Source: Chondrus crispus (lineage: Eukaryota; Rhodophyta; Florideophyceae; Gigartinales; Gigartinaceae). From it: a stretch of 64,000 nt of DNA. Position numbers and translations under genes: made by a program. The notes below the pieces were generated by a model that was given only the letters and a program-made list of their open reading frames with translations, was not told the origin of the DNA and did not search any database. The stretch lies in assembly GCF_000350225.1 (NCBI RefSeq), contig NW_005179090.1:1-64000 (forward strand), written 5' to 3'. How positions within the stretch are numbered: position 1 is the stretch's first letter; each line of letters opens with the position of its first letter. Of this stretch, positions 11,700-22,617 are shown in pieces.

Positions 11700-13990
11700 T
11701 CCTCAAAGCACAGAGCAGCCCATGATATTACGGTTTCTTGTTACCCCTTTCGAACAAAGGAGAATCTTTTTAAGTGCTAACCTCTTTTCGTTCTTTTCTG
11801 GCCAAGCACCATTCATGGCTTTCACGATTGGTCCAAAGAACTGATCCTCCTCATAATTCGGGATAAAATCTTCAATTTCAACTTCAAATACATTCACATT
11901 ATTCACTTTGAGACTTGGTGTGTTGCCACTGAGTACATGAGGAGCCCTGGAGAGTACATCACCAAGGACGTGAATCTTTCCTGGCTTCAGAGTGATGGGA
12001 AATATACCAAAATTTCCCAGTGTGTCAAGCCAGCGTGCCTCTTTGCGACTCATTTTCTGCTTAGTAAAGAAGTACTTGAGAACTTGATTATCTGTGAAGA
12101 TTTCGAAACTTGCACCTTCCGAATAGCATCTGAACCTTTCAAGGAAAGAGTTTAATCCGAGCAATTCACGATCGTTTGCAGTGTAATATGCTTCTGTAGG
12201 TGATAGCTTTTTCGAGTAGAAAGTAATCACTCGATCGAGTCCATCGTCATCAAGTTGCGTCAAAGTGCCAACCGCAAGTTTGGATGCATCAACGTGCCCA
12301 CGAAACGGTTTCTTCCAGTCTGTAGCAGCAAGAATTGGAGATTGCGTGATAGAATTCTTTAGCTTTTCGAAGGCAGTATCAAAATCCGAGTTCCATTTGT
12401 CTATGCCGACGCCTTTCTTTGTTAAGTTCGTCAATGGCGCAGCAATTTCAGAGAACTTCGGAATGAAGCCTCGGAAAAATTGTAACAATCCCACAAAACT
12501 CCTCACATCCGTCAGCGTTTCAGGCCTTGGCCACGTTTTCAGCACTTCAACCTTTTCTGGGTTAACTCTTAATCCTTTCTCACCAACCAGGAAACCTAGG
12601 GAGTCAATCTCTTCCCGCATGAACTCACACTTTTTAAGTGACACATACAGTTCATGATCCTGAAGGCGTTTCAGAACTATTTCCAAATGTTGGAGATGGC
12701 TCTCCTCATCTTTGCTGAAGATCAAAACGTCATCCATGTAAACAACCAGAAAAACATCGACACAGTCATAAAAGATAAGATTTATCAATGACTGATTGGT
12801 TGCTGGTGCATTGCACAAACCCATTGGCATTACGAGATATTCAAACTGACCGTACTTAGTGGTAAATGCAGTTTTCTCGATATCGTCAGGGCGGACTCTA
12901 ATCTGGTGGAATCCAGTTTTGAGGTTTAGCTTCGAGAAAACCGTTGCTCCTCCAAGTCGATCAAACATCTCATCGGATCTTGGGAGTGGAGCATTGTTTT
13001 CTTTTGGTTATACGGTTTAAAGCTCTGTAGTCGACAACACCTCTCAACGGCTTGTCCTTGTTCTTCACGAAGAACAACAGAGTACCAAATAAAGATCTAC
13101 TTGGTCTGATCTTCCCTTTCCTCAGCAAATCCTGAACTTACTCCTTACAAGCCACCAATTCTGCCCGAGATAAATGGAACAGTGGTCTATGGGGTGGTTT
13201 TACTCCATCCTCAATCTTAATTTCATGATCCACTACTCTCTCAGGTGGTAGCCCTTTGGGTATTTCACTATTGAAAACAGCATCGAACTGCTGCAAAAGA
13301 GCCTCGAGCTTCGGATTGCAATTCCTCATGCCATCGTATCCGTTCGTCGTATTCACTTGGATAGCCTGGGATATTTGAAAATTATTCGACTTGCTCCTCT
13401 TCCGAAGCAACCGTCGAAATTTCTTAACGCTGAGGTTCGTCACATGTATCTTTGGCACTCTTTCATCGCCAAAGGAATCAACAGGATTTTCATCACTGCC
13501 GAATTGCACTACCCGTTGAACGTAATCAATTCTTGGGTTGTGGGCGACATGCCACGGCATTCCGAGTAGAACGTCATATCTTCCGTTCGCTACTACCCAG
13601 TTAGATGTGTAGACGTGGGTTCCCAACTTCAACGTTCCACTAGTGATGAGTTCCTCAGATTCCTCGGATGTGTCTTTCTGAGAGTGATTTACGCAAGACC
13701 GTACCTTTGCAATTTTGAATAGCTTCCTGTTATTCCTCAAAAACTGCGTCGATACACCTTTGGTGTTACATCCGTCGTCCTTGAGTACTTTAACTACCAC
13801 CAGCTAGCAGCAGTGTGCTTCAAGAATGTAGACGCAAAGCCGACCTTAGTTGAATCATTGAAGGTGACATCAGCGTTGCTAATCCGGATGATATGCAAGT
13901 ACTGTTTGACTTGGTACAAAAACGTTTCCACAGCAAGTTGATCACGTTTCCCATCAAAGCAATCCGGCATATTTGGCTTGATCGTAGCCA
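11700..13990 (-). mobile_element. G2 gag remnant, protease, reverse transcriptase and RNase H
   Basis: The minus strand from 13990 begins with a short gag-like piece (FDGKRDQLAVETFLYQVKQY). A retropepsin-type region follows (about 13800-13140, with YDVLLGMPWHVAHNPRIDYV), which is the flap/C-terminal part of Gypsy proteases. Reverse transcriptase comes next (VFLVVYMDDVLIFSKDEE, with YMDD as the catalytic box) and then RNase H (AYYTANDRELLGLNSFLERF). The plus-strand copy of the same protein family in G4 lines up with it throughout. The region is a fossil with a few breaks. Confidence 0.85.
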
Positions 13991-13991
13991 T

Positions 13992-14697
13992 CTTATCCCA
14001 ATATCTTCTAAAACTTGATTTCCAATTTCTTCTTCTAGGACAGAGATTCGTCTCTCGGCGACGGGTCCCCTACCCGCGGAGGAAGCGCTTTCTGAAAACT
14101 CTTTCCAAAGCCCACGCTACGAGTGCGTTGGTAAAAGCTAATCTGTTCGGGATATCCGCGCCAATCTACCGAATGTAGACCGCAACGGTGTCCTTACCCT
14201 ATAAGAGGAGCACACGAGCCGACCGATGCCTTGCTTCTCCCCTACCCGCTTCTCGAGATACTAGAGGATACTACTCCGTGAATCCTACCTGATCAAACCC
14301 AAATTCGCGCCATTCGAACCCCTGTCCCAGTCGGTCGACCTACCCAACAGGAAATAGTCGAGAAGATTATATGAGAATACGACGGGTGACTCGGCGCGGA
14401 ACAGTTTCGTCACTCTTACTTCTCCCAAGCTCATTTTATAAGGTTACCGAAGCAAGCACAACAGCCTAATTACCAATGACTTCAGGTTACCTGGCACTCC
14501 AGCCCACAGGTACCTATAAGTTTGGCGCTATAGCTCAAACAAAGGTCACAGTAAATAAATTTGAAACACGTGGCACTCCAGCCCACACGTGCTCTGGATA
14601 TCTGGCTCTCCTGCCCACCGATACCAACACAGAAAATATGACTTATCTGGGACTCCTGGGCCCGGAAAACAAAAACCACGCAATTCGGTACAGTACC
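13992..14697 (-). mobile_element. G2 leader with a four-copy 16-mer array
   Basis: No gene is visible. The sequence matches the leader of G4 (about 60400-61130, opposite strand). It contains four copies of a TGGCACTCCAGCCCAC-like word at 14492, 14571, 14603 and 14648. The G3 element is inserted at its upstream end. The array lies between the 5' LTR and gag, where Gypsy elements keep packaging or dimerisation signals. That role is only a guess here. Confidence 0.6.
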
Positions 14698-15740
14698 TGT
14701 AGTGCAATACGCACCTGAAAGGGGGGGTGAAAAGAAAGGAAAATATTCGGATATGAAAAGTAGTCCGGGTTGTGGGACACACGTGTGAATAATTGCACAG
14801 TTTTAATTTTTAATTATTTTATTTTATTTAGTTAATTAGTTGGCATTAATTTTGCTGACACTAGATTAGATCTAGGATCTAGCGCCGCGAGCTACTGTAG
14901 TGGCTCCGGCGGGGCGATATATACCTTAGCCCTCTGACCACCAAGACAGTAAAGGTAACCCGAGTTGCCAGAGTTGAATATCGCCTTGGTCGAAGTCCGT
15001 CTTTCCCAAGACGCTCCCTTTTACTACAGATTACGTTATCCTTTGCGCTCGGGGGTTACGTTTTCTTTTTCCTTTATTTCCCTATCCTTTTCTATCTCTA
15101 CCTCTATTTTTCCCTTAATTGTGTTGGTTCCACTGGAGTTGGTTGCGACCGATCCGGTGTAGGTGTTTTAGCCATAGGGCAACACGTTGTGTAGCGCTGC
15201 TACTGTTTCAAGTTCCGCCGGAAGGGTGTTGCAACAACGCCTCCGTCGAAGTTCTTACTGCATAAGACAGAGTTGGTACCACCTAACGCGATCGCGACCG
15301 CGCTGGTGAGGGTGTTTTTAGCCATCGGGCAACACGTCGGTAGTAGCGTTGCTACACGGTTACGATTCCGTCGGGTAGTGCTGAACAAGCCCCCGTCGAA
15401 GACCTTGAATTACACCCAAGGTGCTGAAGACGCTCGTCGAGCATTGGCCGTACAACCCAGCGAACCGCGGTTACATCCTCGTAGACAAGCCCAATCCGCA
15501 CTCGTCGAGCGCTCAAGTCTTCACAAGTCTCTACCACCATTATCTTCCCGGGCCGGGCATCTTTCCTTAACCTCCCGTCGGAGTTGAGCTACCGTGGGCC
15601 GCGAGCCCACACAAGGGGAAAGGGAGTCTCGAACGTTCCGTAGCGCGTGCCATCGGCAGTGGTTGTTGCTGTTGTAGTTTTTCTTCTTTTTGTTTGACCG
15701 TCGTACTTCGTTCGCGGCCTGCCAGGCATATTGCACTACA
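14698..15740 (+). repeat. 5' LTR of G3
   Basis: This pairs with 27733-28776 along its full length. The TGTAGTGCAA...TTGCACTACA ends form a 10-bp perfect inverted repeat. A TATA-like ATATATA lies at 14917-14923, downstream of an AT-rich block. Within the LTR a segment repeats itself in outline: TTTTAGCCATAGGGCAACACG near 15170 and a similar run near 15318. Confidence 0.92.
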
Positions 15741-15787
15741 AAAGTGGTCTCCCGACCTAGAATTGTCTACAGCAAACCACTAGAATT

Positions 15788-18187
15788 GTGTCGACGACAG
15801 CTTCGGTCTGCAGTTGCACTACAAAAGTGGTCTGGGTAACGGAGTCTCTTTTTTTATTTTTGTTTGTAACTTTTTTTTGTGTAAGTTCGCTCGTACGAGC
15901 GATGTCGACAAGCGCCCCCGGGGACGTCGGTCTCGGGGCGAGTAGGAGCGGATCGGCAAGGGCGTCGAGGATCCCGCGAGGTCCTCGCACCCGAAGCCAG
16001 GCCAATACGGCCACGGATCCCAAAGGTCAAGAATCCCCGACGGGGATTGAAGCCGACAAAGATAACCTATCCTACAGGTTTGAGAAGATGGGCGAGCAAA
16101 TTCGCCAAGAGATGACGAAAAATCTCGAGGCTGAATTAGCTTTCGTCCGGAAGCAACTGGAGTTGCAAGCATCCGAGTTCCACACCGTTTTAGGAGAGCT
16201 GTCGGCTCGAGTGGATCTCGTCCAGAAGGAGCGAGGTGATGCGACCGACGGTCTGGAGCCGGAGGTCCTAGCTTCCTTGAAAATTTCAGTCAAGGACGCA
16301 AGGCGCGACGCGAATCAAGCTTTGGAGTCTTTAGGTAAATTTAGAAGCAGTATCGACGACAGGTTCGACCGCGCCGCTCATCGTCTCAAGGACCTTGAAC
16401 AGGTCGCCGGGCAAGAGCCGCTCCCCACGGGTCGAGAAGGCGACCGTCGATCGAAGAAGGACAAGGCCGCTGTGCAGCGGAGTTCCAAGTCGAAGACTTC
16501 GAAGAAGAATCTGCGACGCCGGAGCAAGAGTCACGGTAGTGACGAGCCGGAGGACCAAGACTCCATGACCGAGTCAAATGGCCTTTCCGAAGATGGTGAC
16601 GACGGTTCATCGAACCATGCCAGCGATTCCGAACATCGTTCAGAGGAAGGAAAAGGAATTTCGCAGGGCAAGAAAATTACCTCCAGACGGGGCGGAATCA
16701 CTTCGTCCGCCTCGCGGAGAGACAAGAACGCTGAGCCAGAGGACGTCGCAACGCGACGCGGGCCGCGATGGGGGGAGTTGGAGGAGCTGAATCCGACCAA
16801 CTACCTCTTCAAGAAATTACTTTCGTACCGAACGTACCGCTTGCGGAACCCGCAGACATATTTGTCAAGTTCCCGGCGGACCGCCGTGCGAAAAATCAGG
16901 AAAGATGTTCCGCCTAAGGTGAAGAAGGACAACACGTTCACAGGTGAGGACGGGGTCCTTGTGTTGGATTTTTTGGCAAAGTTAGTTCAAGAGTTTGATA
17001 CTCAAGAAATGAACGAGGGGCAAGCGATCCGCTTGTTGCCCGAATTTCTAAGCGGCATCGCCTTGAGACAGTACACTTCGGTGTCTCAGACGGCCGGGTC
17101 CCACCACGGAAAGGTATCCGTTTGGCCGGAGGTCGTACAGTGGTTGTTGAGGAGTTTCGCAACCAACGAGGCGATCCGTCAAGCCGTGCTCGCTTTGCGA
17201 GAAGTTCAGCAAAGACCGTCTGAAGACGAGATGGAATTTTATATCCGTCTGACGGACGCGAGCAATCGATGTGGAAACGTATATTCGATGGAAGAACAAA
17301 TGACGACGTTTATTGAAGGACTCGATTCCAGTATCAAGCCAATGGTATCTCAATACCGACAAGACAATCGAGACGTTTCGTTTTTGAGACTAGTTAATTA
17401 CGCGAAGGCGCATGGCTCGGCGAGCCGCGCTAAGGACAAGAAGGCCAAGAAGGTCACGATTCAGACGCCGTCGACGGTCAGGGCGGGTAAGAAGCCGAGG
17501 GCTTCTTATCCCGGTCGTGGAAGTCAGGGCGCCGTTCACTTAGCCGAGACAATCTCCGCGTCGGAAGAAAGCGGTGCGCACGGAACCAGCGAGAATCAGT
17601 ATGAAGGAGCCTTGGTAGCCGAAGGCAATTTTATTGAGCCATCGGAGGGCTACGGACACGAGGCCTACGGGGCAAGCGGGTCGTCAACTCTACCGACGCC
17701 CACATACACGACGGAGTCGTTTTCAGAGCCCACGGATCCCGTGATGACGTTTCGGGGGCGCGGCCACACGCCGGCGCCGCGCATTCCGATGGAGGACAAG
17801 GGTACGACGTTTCGAAGGCCAGGCTGGATAGGAGGGCCGCAACGTCAAGGAAGGCCGCCGGCCCGTGGAAGACCTAGGCCGCAATATCCTGTCAAGACAC
17901 ACGGACTGGTGTGCTATCATTGTTACGAAAAGGGGCACGCCGCGCCAACGTGCATTCTTTCCCTTTGGGAAATGCACCGAGTTTTGGAAAATTATGAGGC
18001 GTTGTCTCCGATGGAGAGGTTAGGGATACCATCGACGAGTTACCTGAAGGTCAAGAATTGGTTCGATTCGCAGACGGCGAGCACGCCGAGTGCTTCAACG
18101 CCGAGGCCGAACCAGCCCTCCAGAAGGCCCGCCGCGGGGCCCGCGTCGTCGGACGTGAGAAGGAACCCGCAGCGGCAGGAAAACTAG
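15788..18187 (+). CDS. G3 gag polyprotein (799 codons open; in-frame Met at 15902 likelier start)
   Basis: The frame is open for 799 codons. The ATG at 15902 (MSTSAPGDVGLGASRSG) is a more natural start than the one at 15788, whose first 38 residues are hydrophobic and overlap leader repeats. Visible parts, numbered from 15788, are an acidic/basic low-complexity region (residues about 210-330), a capsid-like domain (about 335-560; LLSYRTYRLRNPQTYL and WPEVVQWLLRSFATNEAI), a Gly/Arg-rich segment, and a CCHC zinc knuckle CYHCYEKGHAAPTC near 17912-17950. Gag forms the particle and binds RNA. It overlaps pol by 130 bp in another frame, the arrangement many Gypsy elements use with ribosomal frameshifting. 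Part of a fossil element. Confidence 0.88.
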   Translation: MSTTASVCSCTTKVVWVTESLFLFLFVTFFCVSSLVRAMSTSAPGDVGLGASRSGSARASRIPRGPRTRSQANTATDPKGQESPTGIEADKDNLSYRFEKMGEQIRQEMTKNLEAELAFVRKQLELQASEFHTVLGELSARVDLVQKERGDATDGLEPEVLASLKISVKDARRDANQALESLGKFRSSIDDRFDRAAHRLKDLEQVAGQEPLPTGREGDRRSKKDKAAVQRSSKSKTSKKNLRRRSKSHGSDEPEDQDSMTESNGLSEDGDDGSSNHASDSEHRSEEGKGISQGKKITSRRGGITSSASRRDKNAEPEDVATRRGPRWGELEELNPTNYLFKKLLSYRTYRLRNPQTYLSSSRRTAVRKIRKDVPPKVKKDNTFTGEDGVLVLDFLAKLVQEFDTQEMNEGQAIRLLPEFLSGIALRQYTSVSQTAGSHHGKVSVWPEVVQWLLRSFATNEAIRQAVLALREVQQRPSEDEMEFYIRLTDASNRCGNVYSMEEQMTTFIEGLDSSIKPMVSQYRQDNRDVSFLRLVNYAKAHGSASRAKDKKAKKVTIQTPSTVRAGKKPRASYPGRGSQGAVHLAETISASEESGAHGTSENQYEGALVAEGNFIEPSEGYGHEAYGASGSSTLPTPTYTTESFSEPTDPVMTFRGRGHTPAPRIPMEDKGTTFRRPGWIGGPQRQGRPPARGRPRPQYPVKTHGLVCYHCYEKGHAAPTCILSLWEMHRVLENYEALSPMERLGIPSTSYLKVKNWFDSQTASTPSASTPRPNQPSRRPAAGPASSDVRRNPQRQEN

Positions 18188-21100
18188 AGAGGGGAATCTC
18201 GCATGAGCCGCGAGAGGCACAGAGTCGACGTACTGTGCCCGGGGCTCGGCCCCGTTCCCCGTCTCTAAGGAAAAAATCAGGCCCCGATGAGGAGGTTGTT
18301 GGATTGGTGGATAAGCCCAAAGGGCTAGCTCAAGTCAAGAAAATCTTGAGCCGAGCCCGAGATCATCTGCTGGAAGAAGTTCCAAGACCCTGGTACAGGG
18401 TTAAGCGAAGGGAGTGTCCCGAGAAGATTTTGGTTCTTGCGCGAAAAAACTACAAAGTTTACGCTGACATTGGACCAACAGTCGGATTGATGAGCCGGGT
18501 GTTGTCTGTATTAGACACCGGCGCGGGACCAAACCTTGTGCGAAAATTGGAACTCCCGGCTGGAATGGAATCTCTAGTGTCCTACGGACCGACCCAAGAC
18601 ATTGGCGACGCGAACAACAGGCCAGTCCAGACTCTCGGAACCATCAAGATGCCCGTGAGACATGGACGATTTGTGGCTGCTGCCGAATTTATTGTGTGCG
18701 AGAAGCTCGCGGTACCGCTGATTCTAGGAGCGGACTATTGCGATAGGTTCGTGGAGGCTATCTACCCACGGAAGAGGACAGTTGAGTTGGCAGATTTCTC
18801 GGAGGTTCCGATCGTAAGGCGGTTCTCGGCGAGAAAATCGAAGAAGCATCTGGTCCCCGGAGAGGGCGAAACTGATGCAAAAGGGGAGCGAGTTTCCCCC
18901 AGGGTGAAGGTGGTAAGAGCCACGACCATTGAGCCAGGGACGCAACACGTAGTCGAATGCACCTCGAAGAGGACTGGCTTGGTCGTCGTTCAACCCTACG
19001 CACCCCTATACGACAAGCACGGACTGGTAAGCACCAACGGTGTAGTTCAGGTTGAGCCTGACAAACCTTTTAGATTTCTTGTAGCGAATTTTAGAAATTA
19101 CCCTGTCAGGGCTCAAAAAGGCCAAGTGGTGGCGGAACTACTACCGTACCCAAGGGCCGTATTCAAGAGCAATACCACCATTGGTGAGGTACTTGGAATT
19201 CAAGAAAGGGACGAGGAAGAATTTACTAATTCCGCCCCGCCGCCTACGGGCGAGAAAAGATGCGAACCGTCGGAACAAGATCGCGAGGACCGGCAAGGAG
19301 AACGGGAGGAAGGGCTCTCCGCGATGGCAACTACGAAGCCGGAGCGGCGGATTGAGCCTCCCCCGCCGGACGTGGAGAAGCTCGACCTGAGCCACGTGCC
19401 GGACCGGCTGCGCGAAAGATTCCGTCGGATGTTAAAAAAATATTCCCGCATGTGGGATGGGACCCTCGGTGAGATCAACACCACGGTCCACCAGATTGAA
19501 CTGGCTCCGGATACAAGGCCAATTGCGCAAGTCCCGTATTGGGCCGGGCCTAGAGCCCGCGAAGTGGAGGATGCAAAAGTACAGAAGATGTTAGAAGCAG
19601 GAGTCATCGAACCAGTGCAGTCAGAATGAGCGTCGCCCGTTTTATTAGTGCCGAAGCCGGACGGATCGATGCGCTTTTGCGTAGACTATCGCACGTTAAA
19701 CGCGGTAACGGCAAAGGACACGTACCCTTTACCGCGCATGGATGAGTGTCTGGACTCGCTTGGTAACACCAAGGTTTTCTCCGCGTTGGATCTCGGGATA
19801 TTGGCAGATGCCTATCCCTGAGTGCGACCGCGACAAGACCGCGTTTTCGTGTCACTCAGGTCTGTATCGCTTCTCAAGAATGCCCGTCGGGCTAACCAAC
19901 GCGCCAGCGACGTTCCAGAGAGCAATGGATATCCTGCTCTCTCCGTTCCGGTGGAAATGCTGTTTGGTGTATCTGGATGACATAATAATTTTTAGCAAGT
20001 CGTGGGAGGAGCACATCGTGCACGTGGACGAAATACTTTCTGTATTGGAGAAGGCAGGTGTGAAGCTCAAGCTTCGCAAGTGCGAACTTTTCGTCGAAAA
20101 GATCAAGTACCTGGGCCATGTCGTTCGGCCAGGTACATTGGAAGTTGACATCGCGCGAACCGCCGCATTGGAACAAGTGAGGTACCCTCAAACGCAGACC
20201 CAGCTCAGGAGCTTCTTGGGACTTTGTAATGTCTACCGCAGATTCGTTCCGCATTATGCGAAAATTGCGCATCTTCTAAACCAACTACTGAAGAAAGGAC
20301 AACCGGTCCAGTTGGAAGGATTCGACGAATTATGCGAAAAAGCTTTTCATAAGCTCAAAGACGCTTTCTTGGCGCCACCGGTGTTGGCGCTGCCGAAGAA
20401 GGACCTACCCTACTCGGTAGATACCGATGCAAGCGACTATCAAATCGGCGCTGCATTATTTCAAGCGCATCCGGATGCGCAACGTAAACCCATCGGGTTC
20501 TTTTCAAGAACGTTAGCGTTGGCCGCAGCCGAGAGAAACTATTCTGTATCAGAAAAAGAATGTCTAGCGGTAATTTGGGCCGTACAGACTCTAAGACCAT
20601 ATCTATATGGCGAGCACTTCATTGTGCATACCGACCATGCCTCATTGAGGTGTTTGATGAACGTAACCGACCCCAGCGGGAGATTAATCCGATGGAGGCT
20701 CCGCTTCTCGGAATTTGATTTCGATATCAAGTACAAGAAGGGCAAGGGTAACAGCCAAGCTGTTGCCCTGTCAAGATTACGGACCGCAGGAGAAACCGTC
20801 GACGAAATCAACGACGAAATCCGATGCTTTATGGCCGAACCGGCCGAGGGTACAGTGGAGGACGAGGACAGTTTTGACACGTTAGATGACATCCTCTCTC
20901 TTGAGGGGGGGCCGCCTCTGATCGCCTCGATCACTTCCAAGCTGTCGCTCCGGAGGAGCTTATTCGAGAGCAGGCCGTCGACCCTTTCTGCAGTCGAATC
21001 AAGGAGGAGATGAACGCTGGAAAAGCGAGGACGTTCACAAAGGAGGCAGTGGAATTCGAAGGAACTCTATGCCGTACTGCGGCAGAGTTTGTACAAATGG

Positions 21101-22617
21101 TGATACCACAATCGTTAAGGGACCGCGTCCTAGGGTTGAGCCACTACGCAAAATTGGCAGGCCACCCTGGACGCAGGAAACTGTACAAGACGTTAAGAAG
21201 ATATTTTTATTGGCCTACAATAGCACTAGACTGCTACGCAGTTGCGAAGAATTGCGCCGAATGTGCACGAGAAAGGGTGAAGTTAAGAAGAAACACGAAG
21301 GAAGTGAAGCTGTTCACGCCCAAAGCTCTGCTGTAGTTTGTCGCCATCGACATCCTCGGCGAGCTAATTACAACTAAACGAGGAAATCGGTATATTCTCG
21401 TGCTCAGCGATCTATACTCGAAAGTGGTGCGAACCGTACCGTTGAAGAAGATATCAGCTGCGCACATCGCACAAGCCTTCGTTCACCATTGGGTATTCGT
21501 GTACGGACCGCCGGTCAAGCTGCTGTCCGACAATGGAACACAGTTCACGGCCCGGTTCTTTCAGAACTTCTGTCGAATTCTCGGCATACGGAATGTGTTC
21601 ACGACTACGTACCACCCGCAAGCCAAGGGCCAAGTTGAGAGGTTTAACCGCACGCTGACTCCTGCGTTGCGAAAATATGTTGGAGAGCATCCCAAGGACT
21701 GGGACCTATTTAGCGACGCCGTGACGTTCGCATACAACACGCAAGTTCATCGAACTACGAACATCGCGCCCTTCGAGCTGGTGTTAGCTCGGGCGCCGAA
21801 AAGCATTGCGTTACAAGCACAGCCAAGTTTGGAATGATTTAGCTCGAATCGAGCGTACTACCTGAAATGGCAGTCGTGGTTGGAAAGCCTGATGAAAGGC
21901 GCTGATAAGAGCTTGCGGAAAGAACAAGCGCGCTACAAGCGAAATTTCGACGCAAGGCTCCGCAAGCCGAAGTATGACATCCCTTCAGGATCATACGTAT
22001 TCCTTCGGAAAGAGCAAGGCACGGCCACCGAGCCGAAACATAAGTTGGCACAAGTGGCTACGGGTCCGTATCGAGTGAAGGAGTCAACTGAGAATACGGT
22101 CGTCATTGCCATCGGCGACCAAGAAGAGCGCGTGTCGCGAGATCGAGTCGAATTAGCCCCTAGTCCCATGGAATACACGCCGATAATCGGGCTACGACAA
22201 GCGCTACAGTTCCTCAATCGAGAAGGGGAACGAGAAGAACCCGCCGCGCAAGCGAAGGACAGAACGGATGACGGATCGTTGGTAAATCAGGAAGCTGCGG
22301 GCACCCCACTCGATCTACAAGAGATGGGAGGTTCAGAAGAGCAGGGTGAGGATGGGCCGCTGGCTCTTCGGAAGGGGGAAGGACGGTTGGACACGCAGGA
22401 AGAAGGAGGCGAGAGTCAGGAATATGTGATCGACAAGATCGTGGACCACGGCTACGACGAGGAGAACTTAATTCTCCGGGTGAAATGGTACGGCTATACG
22501 CCCGAGGACGCGACGTGGGAGCCAATCGAACACCTACCGCGCAGCACAGTTGTGGCATACTTCCGACGGAAGAAACTACAGCTGCCACCGCAAGTCGCGC
22601 ACGCACAAGCAGGATAG
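18058..22617 (+). mobile_element. G3 pol region: protease, reverse transcriptase, RNase H, integrase, chromodomain
   Basis: Protease is seen near 18510-18750 (VLDTGAGPNLV active site, PLILGADYCDRF flap end). Reverse transcriptase runs about 19430-20140 (FSRMPVGLTNAPATF and CLVYLDDIIIFSK). RNase H is about 20390-20750 (YSVDTDASDYQIGAALF). The integrase zinc-binding region is about 21150-21290 (HPGRRKLYKTL, then CAECARERVK). The integrase core is about 21400-21800 (LLSDNGTQFTARF, HPQAKGQVERFNRTL). The chromodomain is about 22417-22590 (EYVIDKIVDHG, WYGYTPEDATWEP). All are typical chromovirus parts in the usual order. About four or five breaks interrupt the region. Confidence 0.92.

Noticed and set aside
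14476-14782. Short frames on both strands with repeated peptides (GTPAHTCSGYLALLPTD type)
   Set aside because: They arise from the four-copy 16-mer array of the G2 leader and recur in G4. A coding role is not supported.
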